This document shows, in pieces, positions 34,437-43,205 of a DNA stretch of 64,000 bases. Source of the DNA: CAIZGX01 sp044374295 (GTDB lineage: Bacteria; Bacteroidota; Bacteroidia; Flavobacteriales_D; Sanyastnellaceae); assembly GCA_044374295.1 (NCBI GenBank), contig JBILOU010000002.1, positions 1 through 64,000 of the forward strand, read 5' to 3'. The translations under genes were made by a program, and so were the position numbers. Under the pieces are notes generated by a model. The model ran no database searches. It saw only the letters and a program-made list of their open reading frames with translations, and was not told where the DNA came from. Within the stretch, counting starts at the first letter, position 1. Every line of letters starts with the position of its first letter.

Positions 34437-35111
34437 CTAAATGAACATGGCGCACACGACAATGACAGTCCAAGGTATGGTAACATTATCATATCCCTTT
34501 GCGGAAAAGGCTTCAGCCAAGGTACTCGAAACAGCAATTGTTAGCACTAACCAAAGGTGTTCATTCGTCATGTTTCCACCTAAAAAATAAATGGCCAACA
34601 TGGTGCTTACCATCAAAAATGCAAGCGAACCTGCTACACTCTTTTTTTGTTCTCCAACAGCATAAGGCTTCCACGGCCAACGCTTACCAACAAGTGCCGC
34701 TGCAGGATCGGCAAGCGCCATGATTAAAATAGGCAGATAAAAAAACATAGTATTCCCCTTCCAAACACTCGCCAAAAAAGAAGTGTAAACCGCTAACGGA
34801 TAACACAAACTTCCAACGGTATCGCGGTCTACAGCATTAATCGATTTCAAAAAATTAAATTTAATACTTGTTGAAAGTAAGACCGCAAACGTTGCGCAGA
34901 GCACCAGCACCCACCAATGATTGCTGAGCATAGCTGGAAACAACATCGTCAGAAATCCAGTTCCGACATGCGACCATTTGCGCGTGAGTTCGGCTTTCAC
35001 TTTGAACACATAATAAAGTAATTCACCAACTGCGAACAAGACTAAAAAAGAAGTAGAAAGTATAATCGTATTTGTTAAATCTCTACCTAAAACCGAGTAC
35101 AGTGTTTCCAT
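34437..35111 (-). CDS. Phytol/dolichol kinase-like integral membrane protein
   Basis: 224 residues from ATG 35111, two bases after the CdsA-like gene ends; the longer frame from 35156 overlaps that gene by 43 bases. About six membrane helices are predicted. Family blocks are ELTRKWSHVGTGFLTMLFP, VDRDTVGSLCYPLAVY and ADPAAALVGKRWP followed by KKSVAGSLAFLMVS. This is the phytol kinase/dolichol kinase (VTE5/SEC59) pattern of CTP-dependent polyprenol kinases, related to CdsA. In this context it would phosphorylate a prenol or a similar lipid alcohol in the membrane. Substrate not determinable from sequence. Confidence 0.82.
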   Translation of the reverse strand: METLYSVLGRDLTNTIILSTSFLVLFAVGELLYYVFKVKAELTRKWSHVGTGFLTMLFPAMLSNHWWVLVLCATFAVLLSTSIKFNFLKSINAVDRDTVGSLCYPLAVYTSFLASVWKGNTMFFYLPILIMALADPAAALVGKRWPWKPYAVGEQKKSVAGSLAFLMVSTMLAIYFLGGNMTNEHLWLVLTIAVSSTLAEAFSAKGYDNVTIPWTVIVVCAMFI

Positions 35112-35113
35112 AT

Positions 35114-35839
35114 TTAAAAATGAAAAAAGTATGCAACGAAAGACAAAACCGACCAAACCGCAAGAAAGCTATCGAAACGATCTAACACTCCACCATGCCC
35201 AGGAATGATTTCACTAAAATCTTTTTTACCTGAAAAACGCTTCAACCAACTTGCTAGCAAATCACCGTATAGTCCAACTATTGACATCGCTATTCCTAAT
35301 AAAAACAAATGTTTTTCATCCAAAATCCACCAGGTTGTGAATCCCATAACGAGTGCGCCTCCAATGAACCCGCTTCGTGTCTTATTCGGACTCATGCGCG
35401 GAGCCAGAGCTTTGCCTTTAACCAACTCTCCAACGGTTTGCGAGAAACCATCAAACACAACGATTAGAAAGAACACTGGTAAAAGTGAATCTCTAATTTC
35501 ATAGGAAAGAGACACTCCGAATAACACTAACGAATACACGACAGCAGAAACTACTTTCACTCTGCTAGATACTATTTCTTTCCAACTGGTAATTACTTCG
35601 TAGGCACCAATTAATGCAATGATGCAAATCAAAGCAAACGCGACATTCACTGCGTACTTCATGCACACAACCAACACGCTTACTAATGCGAGGTAAACAA
35701 AATACTTCAACCACAAACGCTTTCGCGCAACCAAATCTTTCTTTTTCGAAATGAAATAAAATCCAAATCCTGTTATCAGATAATACGATAGCAAGATGAC
35801 TGCAACCTGAAAAAAATGATATGTCAGAAAAACCTTCAT
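35114..35839 (-). CDS. CdsA-type phosphatidate cytidylyltransferase
   Basis: 241 residues with about seven membrane helices. The CdsA signature is complete near the C-terminus: DLLASWLKRFSGKKDFSEIIPGHGGVLDRFDS; MSPNKTRSGFIGG earlier is the conserved nucleotide-site loop. Such enzymes make CDP-diacylglycerol from CTP and phosphatidate; the CDP-archaeol synthase CarS belongs to the same superfamily. It overlaps nothing but sits one base from HMG-CoA reductase and two from the kinase-like gene, so a specialised lipid role, rather than being the only housekeeping CdsA, is possible. Confidence 0.88.
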   Translation of the reverse strand: MKVFLTYHFFQVAVILLSYYLITGFGFYFISKKKDLVARKRLWLKYFVYLALVSVLVVCMKYAVNVAFALICIIALIGAYEVITSWKEIVSSRVKVVSAVVYSLVLFGVSLSYEIRDSLLPVFFLIVVFDGFSQTVGELVKGKALAPRMSPNKTRSGFIGGALVMGFTTWWILDEKHLFLLGIAMSIVGLYGDLLASWLKRFSGKKDFSEIIPGHGGVLDRFDSFLAVWSVLSFVAYFFHF

Positions 35840-35840
35840 T

Positions 35841-37118
35841 CTATTTTTTTCTTCCTAATTTTTGATGAGCACTTGTGAAATGTCCTACAGATAAGGCCGC
35901 CGCTATGCTCAATTCACCAGACAAAACAACTGCAGCGCAAATCTCTGCGAATTTTCTCGCCTTGCCGCTTCCGTAACAATCCATCAACTCTAAACACTCA
36001 CGTTGTGTTGGCAATCCTGTTCCTCCACCAACAGTTCCCACAATTAAATTTGGTAGGGTCACAGCAGCATACAATCCTCCGTCTGCTGTCACTTCCATGC
36101 GCGTGATTCCAACAGAGGCCTCACTTACACATGCGGCATCTTGACCGGTGGCGATAAACAACGCCGCTAATCCATTCGCATAATGTCCTTGCGCCCCAAT
36201 GCTTCCTGTTTGAATGGTCCCTACCGTTGAGGCCTGCCAGTATTCGGCCATCTTAGCTGGAGTCGATTTTAAAACTTGATTTACAATTTCACAACTCAGT
36301 TCAATTTCCGCTGAAACTTTTTTACCTCGCACATGCATAAACGACATGGCTGTTGCTTTTTTATCACCCGAGAAATTACCTTCTATGTACCACGTCTTAG
36401 GTTGAATAGGCGCGTTCTCAATGAGCCATTTGCAAATAGCGTCTGTACATATGGTCACCATGTTTTGTCCACTAGCATCGCCTGTGAAATAGCCGAACGT
36501 AATGATTAATTGGTTGCCTTCAATGTTCGTTGAAATGTCTTCGAGTTTCGCGAATCGGCTGGTAGCAGCAACGATTTCGTGCATCTTCGATTCTTGCGCT
36601 AATGCCCAAACAACGAAGGTTCCTAAATCGGCTAAGTCATTGAATCGGAAAAGTGGAGCACGATAAACATTCTCGGTTAAACACACCGAACGAATTCCTC
36701 CTGCCATGAATGTCGCCTTTGCACCGCGCTGATAACTCGCGATAAGCGCACCTTCACTGGTTGCAAGAGGCACAAAGAAATCGCCGTGTGCAGAAGTTCC
36801 TACCACACGCACGGGACCAATCACACCCGTAGGCACTTGGCTCATACCAATGTAATTTTCAATATTACCTTCCAACTTTGAAAGATCTTCGAACTTACTC
36901 TTTCCGCTTAATACCGGCAACTCAACACCCGTTGAACGCTTTAAAAAATCTAATCGATCTTGTTGAAATTCTGGACTAAACATTTCACGCGTTGACATCT
37001 GTTCGCGTTCATCGCTCTCAAAAGGACGCGACTTCAACTTCTCCAAAAGTGAATTAATTTCTTGTGTTGAATTAATTCTCCAAAGTGCCTTCAATGATTT
37101 TTCGTACGGATATGACAT
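35841..37118 (-). CDS. Hydroxymethylglutaryl-CoA reductase
   Basis: 425 residues from ATG 37118 (MSYPYEKSLKAL); the open frame to 37160 overlaps the upstream gene by 41 bases. Catalytic residues are visible: Glu in ATSEGALIASYQRG, Lys in MHVRGKKVSAEI, Asp in FGYFTGDASGQNMV (the DAxGxNM cofactor motif) and the C-terminal His in SVGHFTSAHQKLGRKK. ENYIGMSQVPTGVIGPVRV is the usual CoA-binding block. The C-terminal SAH motif suggests class I. It makes mevalonate, the committed step of isoprenoid synthesis in organisms using the mevalonate pathway. Its neighbours are lipid enzymes. Confidence 0.93.
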   Translation of the reverse strand: MSYPYEKSLKALWRINSTQEINSLLEKLKSRPFESDEREQMSTREMFSPEFQQDRLDFLKRSTGVELPVLSGKSKFEDLSKLEGNIENYIGMSQVPTGVIGPVRVVGTSAHGDFFVPLATSEGALIASYQRGAKATFMAGGIRSVCLTENVYRAPLFRFNDLADLGTFVVWALAQESKMHEIVAATSRFAKLEDISTNIEGNQLIITFGYFTGDASGQNMVTICTDAICKWLIENAPIQPKTWYIEGNFSGDKKATAMSFMHVRGKKVSAEIELSCEIVNQVLKSTPAKMAEYWQASTVGTIQTGSIGAQGHYANGLAALFIATGQDAACVSEASVGITRMEVTADGGLYAAVTLPNLIVGTVGGGTGLPTQRECLELMDCYGSGKARKFAEICAAVVLSGELSIAAALSVGHFTSAHQKLGRKK

Positions 37119-37119
37119 G

Positions 37120-38046
37120 TTAAAATTTCTTGTTCGTGTGTTTAGATGTTCGGAAAACAAAATCGACGCCGCTCATAGACTTGGCCTGGTTAAACCATTC
37201 ACTATAGCTCGGCTCCTTCGGCACATTCAAATCTATTTGATCGAGCCAATAGGCAGGCATACCAGGATAGACATGATGGGCTTCGTGTAAATTGAAATTG
37301 AAAAGAAAATATTTTGACAGGAAAGGCCACGTGTAGAAACTACGTGTGTACTGCACCTGATCTTTGTAGGAAATGGGCTTCACCTCTTCCCCATTCGAAA
37401 TTGGAATTTCAATGTGGGTGTGTTGCGTAAGAATAATGAGTTCCTTCCAAACCAAACTCAACAAAAAAGCAGGAAGAAAAAAATGCTTCACTTCCTTCCA
37501 GAAAAAATAAAAAATCACTCCGTAGAAAACAGCATAAACAATAACTGAAAGAACCGCCAAGCGATACTGATGCTCATTCAAGAAGCGTCGCATTTTTCCT
37601 AAGTTCCAATAATTACTGAACATGTAGAACAAATAGAAAATCGGAATGAATAGGAACCAACTCACATTGGCTACAATGCGCATAATGGGGCTCTTACTTG
37701 GCTCAACGGTTTTCTCGGTTGTTGGATCTTTGTCGCGCCAGCCCGTCCACCTGTGATGCAGATTGTGCATGTGTTTCCAGGAATGAAAGGGAATGAATGA
37801 AAACAATCCGAATACATTTCCAAACAATGTATTCAAACGATCGTTCGCGAAAAAATTCTGATGTCCGCATTCATGCAAAAGCACAAACGTCTGAGTAAGA
37901 AAAAAAGACAACACCAAAATCCCCAATCCGTATATCAATCCTGAAAAAGAAAAGCACAGCCACACCCCACTTCCTAAAAGCAGCGCTGGCGAAATCAAGA
38001 ACGCCAATGCTCTTCCGTTGTTTGCTTTGTAATCAGAGATTTTCAT
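37120..38046 (-). CDS. Fatty acid desaturase-type membrane di-iron enzyme
   Basis: 308 residues from ATG 38046 (MKISDYKANN); an upstream Met at 38076 would overlap the methyltransferase gene. The three histidine boxes are all present: HECGHQ, HNLHHRW and HEAHHVYPG, with an additional QHTHIEIP. About four membrane helices separate them. This is the desaturase/hydroxylase superfamily that uses a di-iron centre and O2 to desaturate or hydroxylate acyl or isoprenoid chains. In this cluster the substrate could be a lipid tail; the sequence does not tell. It is one base upstream of the HMG-CoA reductase start. Confidence 0.88.
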   Translation of the reverse strand: MKISDYKANNGRALAFLISPALLLGSGVWLCFSFSGLIYGLGILVLSFFLTQTFVLLHECGHQNFFANDRLNTLFGNVFGLFSFIPFHSWKHMHNLHHRWTGWRDKDPTTEKTVEPSKSPIMRIVANVSWFLFIPIFYLFYMFSNYWNLGKMRRFLNEHQYRLAVLSVIVYAVFYGVIFYFFWKEVKHFFLPAFLLSLVWKELIILTQHTHIEIPISNGEEVKPISYKDQVQYTRSFYTWPFLSKYFLFNFNLHEAHHVYPGMPAYWLDQIDLNVPKEPSYSEWFNQAKSMSGVDFVFRTSKHTNKKF

Positions 38047-38057
38047 TTCAAATTGAA

Positions 38058-39035
38058 TTAATTCTTCTTGGTGCAAACAACAGTTTGCATAGAAAGGTTA
38101 AGCACTTTACTGAAAAGTAAAACGGGAGTAAGTAAAAGCTGTCCCAAGAAATAAGGGAAAATAATTTTATCGAGATTCAGTCCTTTGCCTAAAATCTTGA
38201 AGTAAGCTCCTGTGAAGATGTAGAAATAAGCAGGGAACGCACCATAAGGCATGTAGGTTTCAACCTTAAATCCATTCGCTTCAAGCATTTCAATGAAATT
38301 CTTTTTCGAAAATAAAACGGTGTGCTGAGGAGCTTGAACTCCTGGCCAGTTCTTTCCATACAATTTGAAAGTAAGCGAGTCCAAACGCGGAACTTCAATA
38401 ATTAACTTCCCATCGTCCTTCAAAACTTTCCTCGCCATTTCCAACGAACGAATCGGATCGTAATCGTGTTCGAAGAAATGCCACATGGTTACAATGTCCT
38501 TCGATTTCTCTGGAATAGGCTGCTCGTAAAATAGACCTTCATAAAAATTTATCTTATCGAAATCAGGATAGCTCAATCCATCTTTGAAATCTACTCCATG
38601 AATTTTACATCCATGTTGTTTATTCATGTGCAGCAGGAACGTCCCTACGGCACAACCCACATCGAGCAGCTCAGTCTTTTCATTCACCCTCACAAACTTG
38701 CGTACCAACTTATCCTTCTCACGATCATGCTTGTTCATGGTCCATTCGAAGAGAGGGGTTAAGACACCCCAATTCTTTTTCTTCCGATGAGCAATGTATT
38801 CCGAATCGTAAAACTCTTTAATGCCCTCAATATTCAGACGCGGATTCTGATAAACCAAATCACAAGCGCTGCATTTAACGTACAAGAACAGCCCTTCCTT
38901 TCCGGTGAGGTCATCTTCACCAATAAGAAATTCATTGCAGTCTTCAGAACCGCATGAATAACACTTCACACGTTCGAATTGAAATCGATCAGGATTATTC
39001 AATTCCTGCATTCGTTGAATTGGATCAAATGACAT
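38058..39035 (-). CDS. SAM-dependent methyltransferase with N-terminal zinc ribbon
   Basis: 325 residues. Cysteines 25, 28, 33, 55 and 58 (CYSCGSEDC, KCSAC) form a probable zinc-ribbon. The SAM-binding class I fold follows with LLDVGCAVGTFLL, then FYEGLFYEQPIPEKS and the DIVTMWHFFEHDYDP block, all typical of the methyltransferase 11/13-type family with N-terminal zinc domain that is common in polysaccharide and lipid gene clusters. A C-terminal aromatic/hydrophobic tail may contact the membrane. Overlaps the UbiA-like gene upstream by 11 bases, so translational coupling is likely. Confidence 0.85.
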   Translation of the reverse strand: MSFDPIQRMQELNNPDRFQFERVKCYSCGSEDCNEFLIGEDDLTGKEGLFLYVKCSACDLVYQNPRLNIEGIKEFYDSEYIAHRKKKNWGVLTPLFEWTMNKHDREKDKLVRKFVRVNEKTELLDVGCAVGTFLLHMNKQHGCKIHGVDFKDGLSYPDFDKINFYEGLFYEQPIPEKSKDIVTMWHFFEHDYDPIRSLEMARKVLKDDGKLIIEVPRLDSLTFKLYGKNWPGVQAPQHTVLFSKKNFIEMLEANGFKVETYMPYGAFPAYFYIFTGAYFKILGKGLNLDKIIFPYFLGQLLLTPVLLFSKVLNLSMQTVVCTKKN

Positions 39036-39780
39036 AATTGTTCAAGATTAATTTGAAGATTAAAACTAAGAGCAACCACAAAATTGGTATGACTTTTTTT
39101 TTTAGATGGACTAAGATTAATGCGATAACTAATAATGCTACTCCACCTATCAATGCAATGACATTCACATTCGTAAGAAAGAGGAGAATGAAACAAATGA
39201 CAATCAAAAAATAGAGCGCAACAATAGGTCTTTCAGCTGATCGGTTATCTAGCAAATCATAAATTACAAACACTAAAAACAACGCGGTGGCATTGCTGTA
39301 TTCAACGTATGAAATATCTTCATTGATAGCGTAACTGATGGATATGAAGAAAAACAAAAACGGGTATTTGATTAGCGGAAGAACAAAGGCCCAAAAGTTT
39401 CTATCTACCAATGCCTTGTATAAGACATGATTCACAATTATAAAATACAACCACAAAGATGCTATTGAAAAATCTGGGCTGTCAGTACAAGCTATAAGTA
39501 CACTTGTTGTCATGCTCAATACGAGTGGTAGAATGAGTTTCGAACGCGATTCAGGATGCGTATAAATTCGCTCTGAAAATTCTGCATCGTTTTCCCATTG
39601 CATAACGTCGTCGTACAAACGCATGACCCAAAGCATTAAAAACACTTTCAACACATCAATAAAAGAGAGCGGATGGAGAGCATGAAAGGGAACTGAATAT
39701 AAAAACAGGAATACAGCCAAGCTTAAGAACATCAGAGATGAAAAGCGCTGCGCTATATATAATCGAAGTGTTTCAATCAT
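39025..39780 (-). CDS. Polytopic membrane protein, possible UbiA-type prenyltransferase
   Basis: 251 residues from ATG 39780, overlapping the previous stop by eight bases (the TTG start at 39789 is less likely). Eight or so membrane helices. Between helices 2 and 3 lies RLYDDVMQWENDAEF, which recalls the first Asp-rich (NDxxDxxxD) motif of UbiA prenyltransferases without the leading Asn; a second acidic loop, YDLLDNRSAERPI, resembles the second motif (DxxxDR). The match is remote and may fail a profile search, so UbiA is a hypothesis. Its position between a phosphotransferase-like gene and a methyltransferase in a lipid cluster fits. Confidence 0.6.
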   Translation of the reverse strand: MIETLRLYIAQRFSSLMFLSLAVFLFLYSVPFHALHPLSFIDVLKVFLMLWVMRLYDDVMQWENDAEFSERIYTHPESRSKLILPLVLSMTTSVLIACTDSPDFSIASLWLYFIIVNHVLYKALVDRNFWAFVLPLIKYPFLFFFISISYAINEDISYVEYSNATALFLVFVIYDLLDNRSAERPIVALYFLIVICFILLFLTNVNVIALIGGVALLVIALILVHLKKKVIPILWLLLVLIFKLILNNYVI

Positions 39781-42217
39781 GAATGACAATGGTGCCCTTG
39801 TCGGCGTTGAGTGTAATTAAATCTCCGTCTTTCAATTTTTGAGTTGCCAGATCTACGCCTACTATCGCAGGAATTCCGAATTCACGCGACACAATTGCTC
39901 CGTGAGAAAGCATCCCCCCTCGCTCTACAATTAATCCGCTAATTAAAGGAAAAACCGAAACCCATCCTGGATCAGTTTGTCGCGTAACCAAAATATCTCC
40001 TTTCTCCAATTTATCCGCTTCCATGACTGTTTCAAGTACTTTCACTCTTCCTGTTAAAATTCCACCACATGCGCACAACCCCTTCAAATCACTTGACGTA
40101 TCGGTACTGACTTCTTTTCGCGTGACTTGATCGGGGGAGCAATACTTTCCAAAAGTCGTGTAAAAATCATCTGGATAAATCAATTTCGATTCAACTTCGA
40201 ACGCTTGCTTACGCGATTCCAATATTTCAGAACTTGCGACCGAAGCCATTTGCGAAGCATCAAGATGTTCGGCAATTTCAGTATAATTCAAAAAGAAAAT
40301 TTCACCTTCCGATTTCAAAATATTTCGTTGAAGAAACGCTTGCTCGACCTTCTTCAAGGCCAACTTAAATCCAAAATACAACTGCGCTTGTTTCAAGCGG
40401 ACGCGCTCGCGCGATGAAATTCCGCGACAGGCGTTTCTCAACAAGAAATTCAATTGCCAAACATGAAGAACAGATTTCAAAAGATTCAATTTATTCTTCT
40501 TGAAAATATACTTTTTGAAATCGCGCTTGGCTTGCAAAGCTTCAAGGTATTTCGTGTGCATGACTTCTTCCGGATTCTGATCGGGAAGTTTCTCGTATTG
40601 CATGAGCAACGCAATGAAGCGCTCGGGTTCTTCAATGTAATTCTTAAACGTGAGCATGAGCTCTCCTGAACAACGGAATCCCCAATTGTTCAAGTAATCT
40701 TGTATTCCTTTGCAGACTGCACTTTCAGAACATTCATGGTTCAACCAACTCCAAAAATTCAGTGCATTGCCCTCTTTAAATTTCGTGTAAACACTTTCGT
40801 TTTTTCGGATGGAAATAACGAGTTCGTGCATATCTATAACCGGACGACTGCTTATTAAATTCGGAATGGCCTGAATGAGTTTGTTTTGAATTCCAACTCC
40901 CCCATCACCGTAATACTTAACACACAACTTCCCTAACAATCCGTGAAATGCCATTGCGAAGAAATCGGCCAACGAAGCCCGATACCAGCTGTGCATGCGA
41001 ATTTCAATAAATCCATGAAACAACTTCCGAATATCGGAATGTGTTATTGCTCCTTGAACATCGCTCATGTAATTCGAAACTATTCTTTCGAACTCAACGA
41101 CATTTTCCGGAAGCGCCTTATTTTGCTTCAGCACATTTCGAACAAAAGCAAATTTCTCTTTATTAGTTGAAGGAATTTTGGAAGCCTTTGCGCCTTCGGC
41201 ATATCCAACAAAATTATCGAACGACTGAATGAGCGCTTCAGAAAAAGGCGAGGCTGAAAGAATCGCATGAATGCTACTCATGTTGTAATACATCTTCCCA
41301 CCAAAGACACCGATTACATTGGCGAAGGAGCTTTCCAATGCACGAATAGATTCTTCCGAAACTTGAAACAGTCTTGAAAGGTTTTTGAAATAATGATAAT
41401 ACGATTGTCGCGCTATCGAATACAACAAAGGGGAAATGGCTTCCGGATAATTTTCATTCACATTGGTGTTCGACCAATACACTTCGGGTTCTTTCCAAGC
41501 GGTGGTAATCTTGCGCGCTTGGACAACATAAAACTTCCCATCTTTCATTGCCCATTCAATGTCCATGGGCATACCGTAATGCGACTCAATCTTCTTCGCT
41601 ACGCGCATCCCCTCTTCCAACGCCGGAAGAAATTCTGCATCCGCACTTCCCTCACCATATCTGTAATGAAAACGCATGGGAGTCACTTCTCCTGAAACCA
41701 ATTTCTCTCCGTGTCCATGCACGTATTCCACCAACACGGCATTGGCTTCCAAATACGATCGCGTAAAAATTACGCCAGCATAATCGGGATCTATCAACGC
41801 TTGCACCACAACGCCCATGCCTTCGAGACGCTTGTTCGAAATGGCCTCGTAGGTTTTTACGTTTTCCTTCTCATACGACTTCCAACATTTTTTTATGTGT
41901 TGAAGAATCTCGTCGATATCGTTTCCACATAAAAAAGAATCGAGCTGTCCCGCGAACGAATTCTCATCGGAGTCCTCGCCAATGGCTGAACTGCGGACCA
42001 TATAATGCGAAGCACCTATGCGATTCAATTCGGACTGAATATTATTCCTTATCTCTTCAATGGAAAAATTTTCTTTTTCGAAACGTTCGAAAGCCCGCGT
42101 AGAGATAACAAAACCATCGGGAATAGGAAAACCCGCTCGCATCATGCGTGAAAGCTGTGCGCCCTTCCCTCCAAACTCTTCAACTGCAATATTTTTATTT
42201 AGCGACAGCAAGTGCAT
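39773..42217 (-). CDS. PEP synthase / rifampin-phosphotransferase-like enzyme
   Basis: 814 residues. An N-terminal ATP-grasp PEP/pyruvate-binding domain (GGKGAQLSRMMRAGFPIPDGFVIS, MVRSSAIGEDSDENSFAGQLDSFL, VVVQALIDPDYAGVIFT) covers ~1-315, a helical middle domain of about 370 residues follows, and the C-terminal PEP-utiliser 'swivelling' His domain (GILTGRVKV, LVTRQTDPGWVSVFPLISGLIVERGGMLSHGAIVSREFGIPAIVG, with phospho-His) ends it. The order matches rifampin phosphotransferase and related PEP-synthase-like enzymes, which phosphorylate small molecules with ATP's beta-phosphate. The large middle domain distinguishes it from true PpsA. It heads the lipid-cluster operon. Confidence 0.85.
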   Translation of the reverse strand: MHLLSLNKNIAVEEFGGKGAQLSRMMRAGFPIPDGFVISTRAFERFEKENFSIEEIRNNIQSELNRIGASHYMVRSSAIGEDSDENSFAGQLDSFLCGNDIDEILQHIKKCWKSYEKENVKTYEAISNKRLEGMGVVVQALIDPDYAGVIFTRSYLEANAVLVEYVHGHGEKLVSGEVTPMRFHYRYGEGSADAEFLPALEEGMRVAKKIESHYGMPMDIEWAMKDGKFYVVQARKITTAWKEPEVYWSNTNVNENYPEAISPLLYSIARQSYYHYFKNLSRLFQVSEESIRALESSFANVIGVFGGKMYYNMSSIHAILSASPFSEALIQSFDNFVGYAEGAKASKIPSTNKEKFAFVRNVLKQNKALPENVVEFERIVSNYMSDVQGAITHSDIRKLFHGFIEIRMHSWYRASLADFFAMAFHGLLGKLCVKYYGDGGVGIQNKLIQAIPNLISSRPVIDMHELVISIRKNESVYTKFKEGNALNFWSWLNHECSESAVCKGIQDYLNNWGFRCSGELMLTFKNYIEEPERFIALLMQYEKLPDQNPEEVMHTKYLEALQAKRDFKKYIFKKNKLNLLKSVLHVWQLNFLLRNACRGISSRERVRLKQAQLYFGFKLALKKVEQAFLQRNILKSEGEIFFLNYTEIAEHLDASQMASVASSEILESRKQAFEVESKLIYPDDFYTTFGKYCSPDQVTRKEVSTDTSSDLKGLCACGGILTGRVKVLETVMEADKLEKGDILVTRQTDPGWVSVFPLISGLIVERGGMLSHGAIVSREFGIPAIVGVDLATQKLKDGDLITLNADKGTIVIHD

Positions 42218-42227
42218 GGGTTATTGC

Positions 42228-42235
42228 TATTTTTG
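42228..42235 (+). promoter_or_regulatory. Bacteroidota -7 element TATTTTTG upstream of the second desaturase
   Basis: Exact TAnnTTTG match 34 bases before the ATG at 42270, in the 52-base divergent gap. A minus-strand candidate TATTTTAG (42242-42249, one mismatch) may serve the opposite operon. Confidence 0.4.
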
Positions 42236-42269
42236 ATTCATCTAAAATAGACAAAATACAAAGCGGAAA

Positions 42270-43202
42270 ATGATACACACCCTAAAAAGGCCAAACGAAA
42301 TTCGCGTATTACTTCCCAAAGACAAATTAAAGTCTTGGCACAACGTTAGCACCTGGCGTGGCATTTTTTCTATCGTTGTTGAATGGGCGGCTATTGTGGG
42401 ATCGGGAATCTTGTGTGAGAACTTTTTCTCGTGGCCTTTATACATTGTCTTCGTTTTCTTCCTTGGCGCGCGCTACTTGGCCTTGGGACTCATTATGCAC
42501 GAATCGGTGCACAATCTTATTTCTCGAAACACAATGTTGAACGATGTCCTTGCAGAAGTTTTTTGCGCATGGCCTTTGTTCATCTCTATGCGCTCTTATC
42601 GCATTAAGCACTTGGCGCATCACCGTTATTTGAACACCGACGAAGATCCTGACTTCATTGCGAAGCACGATGAAAACTGGAAGTTCCCGATGTCTGCGAA
42701 AAAATTCTTCAAGATTATTTTCATTCAGTTTACCGGAATTGGCGTTTTCGAAACACTGAAGGTGATGTCAGGTAAACACGTGAAGCGAAAAAAAGAACCG
42801 ACGCCTCTTGGGTATACACTCGCGCGCATCTCGTTTTATTTGATTGTTTTTTCGAGCTTCATTTATTTCAATCACGGCATGTGGTTGCTGCTGTATTGGA
42901 TTATTCCTTTTGCTACTTGGACACAAGTAGCGAATCGCTTGCGACGCATAGCGGAGCATTCGAGTATCGAAGGCTATGACCACTCGATGCAAACAAGAAC
43001 AACAACGCACAACTGGTTTGTTCGCTTGTTCTTCGCCCCGAAGAACATCAATCTTCACAACGAGCATCATCTTTATCCGGGTGTACCTTGCTACAACCTT
43101 CCTAAATTGCACAAGGAATTCATGAACAACGAAGACATTCGCAACAGCTTGTACGTTTCCAAATCATACAAAGACGTGTACAACGATTGCATTAAACATT
43201 AG
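42270..43202 (+). CDS. Second fatty acid desaturase-type membrane enzyme
   Basis: 310 residues with the three histidine boxes HESVH, HLAHHRYL and HNEHHLYPG and four or so membrane helices, as in acyl-lipid desaturases and related hydroxylases. A conserved AEHSS and TWTQVANRLRRI block precedes the last box. It is only distantly like the first desaturase at 37120 and is divergently transcribed from the phosphotransferase-like gene, so probably part of the same functional locus with a separate promoter. The lipoprotein gene follows by three bases. Confidence 0.88.
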   Translation: MIHTLKRPNEIRVLLPKDKLKSWHNVSTWRGIFSIVVEWAAIVGSGILCENFFSWPLYIVFVFFLGARYLALGLIMHESVHNLISRNTMLNDVLAEVFCAWPLFISMRSYRIKHLAHHRYLNTDEDPDFIAKHDENWKFPMSAKKFFKIIFIQFTGIGVFETLKVMSGKHVKRKKEPTPLGYTLARISFYLIVFSSFIYFNHGMWLLLYWIIPFATWTQVANRLRRIAEHSSIEGYDHSMQTRTTTHNWFVRLFFAPKNINLHNEHHLYPGVPCYNLPKLHKEFMNNEDIRNSLYVSKSYKDVYNDCIKH

Positions 43203-43205
43203 ACT

